Below are positions 1 to 5,445 of a stretch of DNA of 5,445 nt, in pieces (position 1 is the stretch's first letter; every line of letters begins with the position of its first letter). Source of the DNA: Dehalococcoidia bacterium (GTDB lineage Bacteria; Chloroflexota; Dehalococcoidia; SM23-28-2; RBG-16-64-32); NCBI GenBank assembly GCA_030690405.1, contig JAUYGU010000157.1, positions 1 through 5,445 on the forward strand, written 5' to 3'. The translations under genes were made by a program, and so were the position numbers. The notes under the pieces are model-generated. The model saw only the letters and a list, made by a program, of their open reading frames with translations, made no database searches and was not told the DNA's origin.

Positions 1-645
1 ATCGCCGATGATGTTCACAGCCTCCACCTTGTCGTGGTTGCCGAGGCGCCTCTTCTCGACGATGGCGATCGGTACGCCGAGACGGTCCGCCATGTGGCCG
101 GCCCGCTTCGCGTCGCCCACGTCGGTGGCGACGACGGTCACGTCGCGCAGCTTCTTGTCGCGGAAGTGGCGGGCCAGGAGGTCCAGGGCGGTCAGCTCGT
201 CCACGGGGATGTTGAAGAACCCCTGCACCTGCCCCGCGTGCAGGTCGATCGTCAGCAAGCGGTCGGCCCCGGCGGTCTCGATGAAGTTGGCGATGAGGCG
301 GGCGGTGATGGGCACCCGCGGCTGGTCCTTCTTATCGCTGCGGCCGTAGCCGTAGTAGGGCACGACGGCGGTGATGCGGCCGGCGGAGGCCCGCTTGGCG
401 GCGTCGATCATGATGAACAGCTCCATCAGCCGCGTGTTCACGGGGGAGGCGATGGGCTGGACCAGGAAGACATCGCGGGCGCGGATGTTCTCCATGAAGC
501 GGACGAAGATGTTCTCGTTGCTGAACTCGAACACCTCGCACTGGCCGAGGGGCTTTTCGAGGTATTCGCAGATGTCACAGGCCAGCGCCGCATGGGCGTT
601 GCCGGTGAAGACCTTCAGCTCCTGGTAAAGCGGTGTCTCTATCAA
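1..645 (-). CDS. prs: Ribose-phosphate pyrophosphokinase (PRPP synthetase), 3' end cut by the window
   Basis: Transfers pyrophosphate from ATP to ribose 5-phosphate to make PRPP, the cytosolic precursor of purines, pyrimidines, NAD, histidine and tryptophan. The minus strand reads openly for 215 codons; the family is about 310-320 residues, so roughly 100 C-terminal residues, including the ribose-5-phosphate loop (DDMIDTAGT type), lie outside. Visible in order: LKVFTGNAH near residues 10-18; FSNENIFVRFMENIR around 41-55; the ATP-loop region PYYGYGRSDKKDQPR at 96-110; TIDLHAGQVQGFF with the catalytic His at 136 (E. coli His131); ATDVGDAKRA at 173-182; and EKRR at 197-200, holding the equivalents of E. 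coli Lys194 and Arg196. I chose TTG at 645 because no in-frame ATG or GTG lies upstream and it gives a normal-length N-terminus. There is no Shine-Dalgarno before it, so the exact start is uncertain. It is transcribed divergently from the transporter gene. Family identification is very secure. Confidence 0.95.
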   Translation of the reverse strand, partial: MIETPLYQELKVFTGNAHAALACDICEYLEKPLGQCEVFEFSNENIFVRFMENIRARDVFLVQPIASPVNTRLMELFIMIDAAKRASAGRITAVVPYYGYGRSDKKDQPRVPITARLIANFIETAGADRLLTIDLHAGQVQGFFNIPVDELTALDLLARHFRDKKLRDVTVVATDVGDAKRAGHMADRLGVPIAIVEKRRLGNHDKVEAVNIIGD

Positions 646-684
646 CGATGCGGATGCGGACGTGGACGCTTCGTAGCCCGTAAC

Positions 685-693
685 ACTATAGCA
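685..693 (-). promoter_or_regulatory. Candidate extended -10 element for prs
   Basis: Read on the minus strand, this is TGC-TATAGT: a TGN extension plus a hexamer matching five of six TATAAT positions. No good -35 is seen 16-18 bp upstream, as tolerated at extended -10 promoters. A start near 678 would leave a leader of about 33 nt before the TTG at 645. The position fits, but no transcription evidence exists here and other initiation sites are possible. Confidence 0.4.
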
Positions 694-708
694 CAGGGGC
701 TGCGCTGA

Positions 709-735
709 TTGACCACGGCTACGGTCTCGGATAAC
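709..735 (+). promoter_or_regulatory. Weak candidate promoter for the EamA transporter gene
   Basis: TTGACC at 709-714 matches five of six -35 positions and GATAAC at 730-735 matches four of six -10 positions. The 15-bp spacer is shorter than the preferred 17. It is the best rightward-facing candidate I see in the divergent gap. If used, transcription would begin near 742, upstream of the terminator-like hairpin. The TTG at 709 would then be promoter rather than start codon. Confidence 0.25.
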
Positions 736-754
736 CTTGGATGTGAGGACTTTC

Positions 755-781
755 GCCGGCGGGAGCGGCCGGCATTTTTTT
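755..781 (+). terminator. Intrinsic-terminator-like hairpin upstream of the transporter gene
   Basis: GCCGGC at 755-760 and GCCGGC at 768-773 form a six-pair all-GC stem with a 7-nt loop (761-767). One A and then seven T (775-781) follow. This is the textbook Rho-independent layout for rightward transcription. No plus-strand gene lies upstream within the window, because prs runs the other way. It therefore either stops antisense transcription leaving prs, or acts as an attenuator in the leader of the transporter gene, whose likely start is 15 nt further on. I see no clear anti-terminator sequence upstream. Confidence 0.6.
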
Positions 782-795
782 CACCCTGTCTTGAC

Positions 796-1719
796 GTGAC
801 ACCGAAGGCATTGTTCGCCCTTCTGGCGCTGGGCGCCATCTGGGGCGCCTCATTCCTGTTCATCAAAGTGATCGTGGATGAGACGTCGCCCCTGGAGCTG
901 GTGCAGGGGCGCCTGCTGTTCGGAGCCCTCGCCGTCGGCGCCGTGATGGTGGCGCGCAAGACGGGCCTGCCGCGGCAGCGCTCCCTCTGGCCAAAGATCG
1001 CGTTGTGGGCGGCCATCGGGATGGCGGTGCCGTTCGTCCTCATCTCCTGGGCGGAGCAGCACATCCAAAGTGGGACGGCGTCCGTTCTGAACTCCAGCAT
1101 GCCGCTGTTCACGGCGCTGTTCGCCGCCGCCTTCCTGGTAGATGAGCAGGTCACGCCGGTACGGGCCGCCGGGCTGCTCGTCGGCTTCATGGGCGTCGTG
1201 GTCCTCACCGGCGGCGACCTGTATGACCTGGGCGACTCCAGCGTGCTTGGCGAGCTGGCCGTCATCGCTGCAGCCGTCTGTTACGGCGGCTCCGCCGTGT
1301 ACGGGCGGACGCTCCTGCGCCACGGCGAGCCGCTGGCGCTCTCCGGCAGCCAGCTCCTGATGGGCGTGACGCTCATGCTTCCCGTCCTGCTGGTCGTGCG
1401 GGGAGTGCCCGACTACTCGCTGAGCGTGGAGGCCTGGCTCTCTCTCCTGGCCCTGGGCGTCTTCGGGACAGGGCTGGGCGTGGTCGTCTACCTCTGGCTG
1501 GTCGATAACGTGGGCAGCGTTCGCAGCTCCCTCGTCACCTACGTCATCCCGATCGTCGGGTTGCTGCTGGGCTGGGCCGTACTGGGCGAATCGATAGGCC
1601 TGAACACCGTCCTGGGCTGCGTGCTGATAATCAGCGGCGTGGCGGCGGTCGTGCGTGGTCAGGCGCCCGCCAGACAGCGATTGACGGTCGCGGTGGAGGC
1701 GACGACGGCAGGCGATTGA
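796..1719 (+). CDS. EamA/DMT-superfamily transporter, ten predicted membrane helices
   Basis: An inner-membrane permease of the drug/metabolite transporter superfamily; members export amino acids, metabolites or drugs, and the substrate here cannot be assigned. The 307-residue product has two EamA repeats, about residues 9-138 and 149-283, with five hydrophobic helices each (roughly 5-25, 35-54, 66-85, 93-114, 122-139, 149-168, 183-202, 211-234, 245-263, 270-287). Family signatures are WGASFLFIK in helix 1, SGTASVLNSSMPLFTAL in helix 4, and YVIPIVGLLLGWAVLGE at about 249-265 in helix 9. A polar tail of about 20 residues ends it. I chose the GTG at 796 because the protein then begins at helix 1. 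The frame stays open back to TTG 709, but those 29 extra residues are polar, unlike the family, and their codons span the terminator-like hairpin. Neither start has a Shine-Dalgarno. The gene stands alone, followed by the rpoB promoter, with no terminator visible after its TGA. Confidence 0.88.
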   Translation: MTPKALFALLALGAIWGASFLFIKVIVDETSPLELVQGRLLFGALAVGAVMVARKTGLPRQRSLWPKIALWAAIGMAVPFVLISWAEQHIQSGTASVLNSSMPLFTALFAAAFLVDEQVTPVRAAGLLVGFMGVVVLTGGDLYDLGDSSVLGELAVIAAAVCYGGSAVYGRTLLRHGEPLALSGSQLLMGVTLMLPVLLVVRGVPDYSLSVEAWLSLLALGVFGTGLGVVVYLWLVDNVGSVRSSLVTYVIPIVGLLLGWAVLGESIGLNTVLGCVLIISGVAAVVRGQAPARQRLTVAVEATTAGD

Positions 1720-1727
1720 TCCGCTGC

Positions 1728-1738
1728 GATTCCGAATC
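1728..1738. promoter_or_regulatory. Interrupted palindrome upstream of the rpoB -35
   Basis: GATTC-C-GAATC is a perfect five-plus-five inverted repeat around one base, ending 7 bp before the -35 hexamer. The central gap is too small for a stable RNA hairpin, so it looks more like a protein-binding site than a terminator. A chance occurrence is quite possible. No regulator can be named. Confidence 0.25.
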
Positions 1739-1745
1739 TGGAGTG

Positions 1746-1774
1746 TTGACAGCGCAACGAGGCGGTGTTAGACT
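1746..1774 (+). promoter_or_regulatory. rpoB promoter, housekeeping sigma type with extended -10
   Basis: The -35 is a perfect TTGACA (1746-1751). A 17-bp spacer leads to TAGACT (1769-1774), matching four of six consensus bases. TGT at 1766-1768 supplies the TGN extension just before it. The expected start is about 1780-1782, giving a leader of about 115 nt to the rpoB ATG. The pairing of an exact -35, optimal spacing and extended -10 makes this the strongest promoter in the window, as expected for a core polymerase gene. Confidence 0.75.
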
Positions 1775-1860
1775 AACAGGTCGATGGCCGGTGTGTGTCC
1801 CCCCATCATTTGTATCCCCGTCTGATCTCTACCGATAGGCTTCTGTCTGTCTTCAATTCG

Positions 1861-1883
1861 CAAGAGGCTGTCTTCCCCTCTTG
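1861..1883 (+). promoter_or_regulatory. Hairpin abutting the rpoB Shine-Dalgarno
   Basis: CAAGAGG (1861-1867) pairs perfectly with CCTCTTG (1877-1883) around a 9-nt loop. The 3' arm shares its last G with the first base of the GAGGAG ribosome-binding site. The hairpin is not followed by a T-run, so it is not a terminator. It may keep the Shine-Dalgarno exposed or give a binding surface for a regulator. Confidence 0.45.
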
Positions 1884-1888
1884 AGGAG
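1883..1888 (+). promoter_or_regulatory. rpoB ribosome-binding site
   Basis: GAGGAG lies 9 nt before the ATG at 1898, an ideal distance. It settles that ATG as the rpoB start. It contrasts with the two other genes here, whose starts lack any such sequence. Confidence 0.85.
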
Positions 1889-1897
1889 TAATTTCGT

Positions 1898-4800
1898 ATG
1901 GTCGTAGCCCATGATCCCTTCCAGGACAAGTTCCACGTGCCCTCTCTCCGGAAGTCCTACTCCCGCATTCCGGACGTAGCGGGGCTGCCTCACCTTGTGC
2001 AAATCCAGCTTGACTCCTACGAGGTCTTCAAGAAGGAAGGGCTTCGTGAGCTCCTGGATGAGATCTCCCCGATTCAGGACTTCACCGGCAATCGGCTGGA
2101 GATGCGCTTCACGGACTACGGCTTCGGAGACACGAAGTACTCCGGGGCGGAGTGCCGCGAGCGGGACGCCACATACGCCGCCCCGCTGAAGGTCAACGTA
2201 CAGCTCCTGGTCAAAGAGACCGGCGAGGTAAAGGAGCAGGAGATCTTCATGGGGGACTTCCCCCTCATGACGGACCAGGGGACGTTCATCATCAACGGCG
2301 CCGAGCGAGTCGTCGTATCCCAGCTGGTGCGCTCCCCCGGCGTTTACCTCACCCTGGAGCGCGACCCCACCAGCGGCCGCGACCTCTGCTACGCGAAGCT
2401 TATCCCGAACCGGGGCGCCTGGCTGGAGTTCGAGACCTCCAACAAGAACGTCATCTCCGTGAAGGTGGACCGCAAGAGGAAGATCCCCATCACCACCCTG
2501 ATGCGCGCCATCGACGAGCCGCACCTGCTGCCCAAGCACCCCAGCAGTACCGCTCTCCGCGACCTGCAGAAGAGAATCGAGGCCGCCGGCACCGAACGCG
2601 AGGCCGAGGCCCTCCGCCAGGAGCTGCTTCACTCCCTGGGCACGAACGAACGCGTCCTGGCCCTGTTCGAGGCTGTCGACAACAACGCCGACCACCACTA
2701 CATCAAGTCCACGCTGGACCGCGACCCCTCAAGCGAGAACAAGGGTGAGGCGCTGCTTGAGTTCTACCGGCGGCTCCGCCCCGGCGACCCTCCCACCGTA
2801 GAGAACGCCCGCGGGCTCATCACCTCCCTGTTCTTCAACCCCCGCCGCTACGACCTCGGCAAGGTCGGCCGCTACAAGGTGAACAAGCGCCTCGCCCACG
2901 GCCTCAAGACCAGCGAGCGCGTCCTCGTGCCGGAGGACCTGATCGCCATCGTCCGGGAGATCGTCCGCCTGAACAACGGCTTCGGCAAGCCGGACGATAT
3001 CGACCACCTGGGCAACAGGCGCGTGCGCACCGTGGGCGAGCTTATCCAGAACCAGTTCCGCATCGGCCTGCTGCGCATGGAGCGGGTGATCCGGGAGCGC
3101 ATGACGATCACGGACCCCCACGAGACAGCGCCGAGCCAGCTGATCAACATCCGGCCGGTGGTGGCCTCCATCAAGGAGTTCTTCGGCGGCTCACAGCTCT
3201 CCCAGTTCATGGACCAGACCAACCCGCTGGCCGAGCTGACCCACAAGCGGCGCCTGTCCGCCCTCGGCCCCGGCGGCCTCTCCCGCGACCGCGCCGGCTT
3301 CGACGTGCGCGACGTGCACTTCAGCCACTACGGCCGCATCTGCCCCATCGAGACTCCTGAGGGCCCGAACATCGGTCTCATCGGCAGCCTCGCCACCTTC
3401 GGCCGCGTCAACCAGTACGGCTTCATCGAGACCCCCTACCGAAAGGTCGCCCGCGAGCTCCCGACTGACTCGCCGGAGCTCGTCAAGCGCGTGCTGGCGG
3501 AGGCCTTCCGCGATTCCAAGGGGAAGGTACTGTTCAGGGCGGGCACCAACGTGACGGAGGAGATAGCCAAGAGGTTAGCCCGCTTTAGCAAGGCCACGGT
3601 CAAGGTCAAGCCGTTCGTCTCCGCGGAGGTCGTCTACCTGTCGGCGGACGAAGAGGAGAACTACGTCGTGGCGCAGGCCAACTGCCCGGTGGACGAGAAC
3701 GGCCACTTCCTCACGGACCGCATGGAAGTGCGCGCCGGCGGCAGCTTCACCATGGCGTCCACGGAGCAGGTGGACTACCTGGACCTATCGCCAAAGCAGA
3801 TCGTCTCCGTCGCCGCGTCCCTCATCCCCTTCCTGGAGCACGACGACGCAAACCGGGCCCTGATGGGCGCCAACATGCAGCGGCAGGCGGTGCCGCTGGT
3901 CCGGCCGGAGGTGCCGCTCATCGGCACCGGCATGGAGCACCAGACGGCGATGGACTCCGGCCAGGTGATCTTCGCCGAGGGCGACGGCCTCGTCACGAGC
4001 GTGACGGGCGGCTCCATCTCGGTGAACTATGACACCGGGATCGAGAGGATCTACAGCCTGCACAAGTTCCTCCGCTCCAACCAGGGGACCTGCATAAACC
4101 ACCGCGCCATCGTCCAACGCGGCCAGCGCGTCGCGCCGGGGGACCCGCTCGCGGACAGCTCCTCGACGGATGCCGGCGAGCTGGCGCTGGGCCAGACCAT
4201 GCTCTGCGCCTTCATGAGCTGGGACGGCTACAACTTTGAGGACGCCATCATCATCTCCGAGGCGGTGGCGCGGGAGGACAAGTTCACCTCCATTCACATC
4301 GAGAAGCACGAGGTCGAGGCCCGCGACACCAAGCTGGGCCCCGAGGAGATCACCCGCGACATACCGAACGTCGGCGAGGAAAGCCTGGCCGACCTCGACG
4401 AGTTCGGCATCATCCGCGTCGGCGCCGAGGTGCAGTCCGGGGATATCCTCGTCGGCAAGATCACGCCCAAGGGCGAGACGGAGCTCACGGCGGAAGAGAA
4501 GCTCCTGCGCGCCATCTTCGGCGAGAAGGCACGCGAGGTGAAGGACACCTCCCTGCGGGTGCCGCACGGGGAGCGTGGCAAGGTGATCGACTCACGCTTC
4601 TTCGCCCGGCCCGATAACGATCCCGGCCGGCCGCACCACGGCCAGACGAACCACCAGTGCCGCTGGCCGCCCTACGCCGCCATCACGGACGAGCTTTCGG
4701 CCGGCGTGCAGGCGATGGTCCGGGTGGCGATCGCCCAGCGCCGCAAGATCGCCGAAGGCGATAAGATGGCCGGGCGGCACGGAAATAAGGGCGTCATCGC

Positions 4801-5445
4801 CCGCATCCTGCCCGTGGAGGACATGCCGCACCTGCCGGACGGCACACCCATGGACATCATCCTCAACCCCATCGGCGTGCCCAGCCGTATGAACATCGGC
4901 CAGGTGCTGGAGACTCACCTCGGCTGGGCGGCGCGACGGCTGGGCTTCCGCGCCGTCTCGCCCGTGTTCGATGGCGGCAACCCGGGCACGATCGAGGACG
5001 CCCTCTGCCGCACCTGGCTGTGCGAGCAGGCGGACGCGATCTCCGCCGGCCCCAACGGCGTCGGCCACGACGGGATCGGCGAGAACGTGGACGCCGCGAA
5101 GGCCGCGGCCTGGCTGAAGCAGCAGGGCTACGATGCGCGGGCGGTGTTCGACGAGCAGCGCGTGGGGGAGGCGAAACGCGCCGCCCTGGAGCTCTGGCTG
5201 GAGCAGCAGGGGGAGAAGAAGGTGCGCGGCAAGCCCCTCCACGAGCTGGATCTGCGGTCGGAGAAGCTGCTCCTGGATAAGGGGCTGGCGGCGCCCACCT
5301 ACGGCAAGAAGACGCTGCTGGACGGCCGCACCGGGGAGCCGTTCGACCAGCCGGTGACCGTCGGCTACATCTACATGATGAAACTCGTGCACCTGGTGGA
5401 GGACAAGATCCACGCCCGCTCCACCGGCCCGTACTCGCTAATCAC
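1898..5445 (+). CDS. rpoB: DNA-directed RNA polymerase subunit beta, 3' end cut by the window
   Basis: The beta subunit forms one pincer of RNA polymerase and, with beta', the active centre; it also carries the rifamycin pocket. The frame is open for 1182 codons to the window edge, and by comparison with E. coli about 95-100 C-terminal residues are missing. Landmarks: [18 protein letters not shown] in the N-terminal part; rifamycin region [20 protein letters not shown] at 432-451; [12 protein letters not shown] at 482-493; GYNFEDAI at 777-784 with E781/D782 (E. coli E813/D814); [12 protein letters not shown] at 954-965 with K956 and K964 (E. coli K1065, K1073); SRMNIGQ with R997 (E. coli R1106); DGRTGEPF at 1142-1149; and [10 protein letters not shown] near the edge. 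Extra segments relative to a minimal beta occur near residues 207-245, 520-575, 908-930 and 1028-1141. The start is fixed by GAGGAG 9 nt upstream. rpoC would be expected next, outside the window. Confidence 0.98.
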   Translation, partial: MVVAHDPFQDKFHVPSLRKSYSRIPDVAGLPHLVQIQLDSYEVFKKEGLRELLDEISPIQDFTGNRLEMRFTDYGFGDTKYSGAECRERDATYAAPLKVNVQLLVKETGEVKEQEIFMGDFPLMTDQGTFIINGAERVVVSQLVRSPGVYLTLERDPTSGRDLCYAKLIPNRGAWLEFETSNKNVISVKVDRKRKIPITTLMRAIDEPHLLPKHPSSTALRDLQKRIEAAGTEREAEALRQELLHSLGTNERVLALFEAVDNNADHHYIKSTLDRDPSSENKGEALLEFYRRLRPGDPPTVENARGLITSLFFNPRRYDLGKVGRYKVNKRLAHGLKTSERVLVPEDLIAIVREIVRLNNGFGKPDDIDHLGNRRVRTVGELIQNQFRIGLLRMERVIRERMTITDPHETAPSQLINIRPVVASIKEFFGGSQLSQFMDQTNPLAELTHKRRLSALGPGGLSRDRAGFDVRDVHFSHYGRICPIETPEGPNIGLIGSLATFGRVNQYGFIETPYRKVARELPTDSPELVKRVLAEAFRDSKGKVLFRAGTNVTEEIAKRLARFSKATVKVKPFVSAEVVYLSADEEENYVVAQANCPVDENGHFLTDRMEVRAGGSFTMASTEQVDYLDLSPKQIVSVAASLIPFLEHDDANRALMGANMQRQAVPLVRPEVPLIGTGMEHQTAMDSGQVIFAEGDGLVTSVTGGSISVNYDTGIERIYSLHKFLRSNQGTCINHRAIVQRGQRVAPGDPLADSSSTDAGELALGQTMLCAFMSWDGYNFEDAIIISEAVAREDKFTSIHIEKHEVEARDTKLGPEEITRDIPNVGEESLADLDEFGIIRVGAEVQSGDILVGKITPKGETELTAEEKLLRAIFGEKAREVKDTSLRVPHGERGKVIDSRFFARPDNDPGRPHHGQTNHQCRWPPYAAITDELSAGVQAMVRVAIAQRRKIAEGDKMAGRHGNKGVIARILPVEDMPHLPDGTPMDIILNPIGVPSRMNIGQVLETHLGWAARRLGFRAVSPVFDGGNPGTIEDALCRTWLCEQADAISAGPNGVGHDGIGENVDAAKAAAWLKQQGYDARAVFDEQRVGEAKRAALELWLEQQGEKKVRGKPLHELDLRSEKLLLDKGLAAPTYGKKTLLDGRTGEPFDQPVTVGYIYMMKLVHLVEDKIHARSTGPYSLI
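4619..4687 (+). other. Short Pro/His-rich lineage insert within rpoB
   Basis: In-frame codons for about 23 residues (908-930; [12 protein letters not shown] then [11 protein letters not shown]) interrupt the usual junction between GKVIDvkvFsR and eLppGVnqlVRV. The flanking motifs are intact (GKVID before, ELSAGVQ after), so the frame is maintained. The DNA holds a perfect seven-base inverted repeat, CGGCCAG at 4639-4645 with CTGGCCG at 4663-4669. E. coli beta carries its second large sequence insertion at this same place. Confidence 0.6.

Larger units (their letters stand above)
1780..1897 (+). promoter_or_regulatory. rpoB 5' leader
   Basis: This untranslated leader of about 118 nt is pyrimidine-rich. 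It contains four GT repeats (1791-1798) running into six C (1799-1804), a CTGT-repeat patch near 1842-1854, and a hairpin next to the ribosome-binding site. A weak five-pair arm, GATGG (1783-1787) with CCATC (1803-1807), is also possible. I recognise no known riboswitch or ribosomal-protein binding motif in it and see no short open reading frame with a good ribosome-binding site. Confidence 0.45.

Noticed and set aside
647..670. Four imperfect hexamers (GATGCG, GATGCG, GACGTG, GACGCT) just upstream of the prs start
   Set aside because: The run is short and degenerate; in GC-rich sequence such a run is expected by chance and no function can be supported.
34..708. A 224-codon plus-strand open frame opposite prs
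   Set aside because: It is the antisense shadow of prs. The minus strand here encodes clear PRPP synthetase motifs, while the plus-strand product is a low-complexity His/Val/Gly/Asp string typical of GC-rich complement frames.
642..1265. A 207-codon minus-strand open frame across the transporter and the intergenic gap
   Set aside because: Its product is Ser/Arg/Thr/Pro-rich without any domain, and it lies opposite a transporter with unmistakable EamA motifs.
1783..1807. GATGG...CCATC arm in the rpoB leader as a regulatory hairpin
   Set aside because: It has only five pairs closing a 15-nt loop with no extension, too weak to call separately; it is noted in the leader entry.
1853..2698. A 281-codon minus-strand frame opposite the start of rpoB (and similar long frames at 3785-4567 and 4592-5413)
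   Set aside because: These are codon-position shadows of a GC-rich gene. Their translations are Leu/Val/His/Gly-rich strings with no family features, and they would run head-on through rpoB.
4624..4705. CGGCCGGC occurring at 4624-4631 and 4698-4705 as direct repeats flanking the RpoB insert
   Set aside because: The spacing is 74 bases, not a multiple of three, so the repeats do not mark the in-frame insert's borders. The 8-mer is a likely chance match in GC-rich DNA.

Overview
The window is GC-rich bacterial chromosome carrying three genes on two strands. Two are core housekeeping genes cut by the window ends: the 5' part of a ribose-phosphate pyrophosphokinase gene (prs, minus strand, running off the left edge) and all but roughly the last 100 codons of the RNA polymerase beta subunit gene (rpoB, plus strand, running off the right edge). 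A complete EamA/DMT-family membrane transporter gene lies between them on the plus strand. The style of the beta subunit suggests a Chloroflexota lineage (for example Dehalococcoidia-like). It has extended lineage inserts, an N-terminus reading [14 protein letters not shown], and a C-terminal [27 protein letters not shown] stretch. This is recollection of family sequences, not a database result.

Layout. Positions 1-645 (minus) hold prs from a probable TTG start through the catalytic His and Lys/Arg region. Positions 646-795 are a divergent intergenic region. It holds a candidate extended -10 for prs, a weak candidate promoter facing the transporter, and a clear intrinsic-terminator shape (GC stem followed by seven T) just before the transporter start. 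Positions 796-1719 are the ten-helix transporter. Positions 1720-1897 are the rpoB control region. It has a TTGACA -35, a 17-bp spacer and a TGT-TAGACT extended -10, then a leader of about 115 nt ending in a small hairpin and a good GAGGAG Shine-Dalgarno. Positions 1898-5445 are rpoB in one uninterrupted frame of 1182 codons.

The genes share no obvious pathway. prs makes PRPP for nucleotide, histidine and tryptophan synthesis, rpoB is the catalytic-core polymerase subunit, and the transporter's substrate cannot be told from sequence. I see no mobile element, CRISPR array, tRNA or rRNA, and no sign of an undescribed multi-gene system. The points most worth a second look are the terminator placed in the transporter leader, the hairpin abutting the rpoB ribosome-binding site, and four extra segments in RpoB relative to a minimal bacterial beta subunit. 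One of these, a short Pro/His-rich segment, sits where E. coli beta carries its second large lineage insert.
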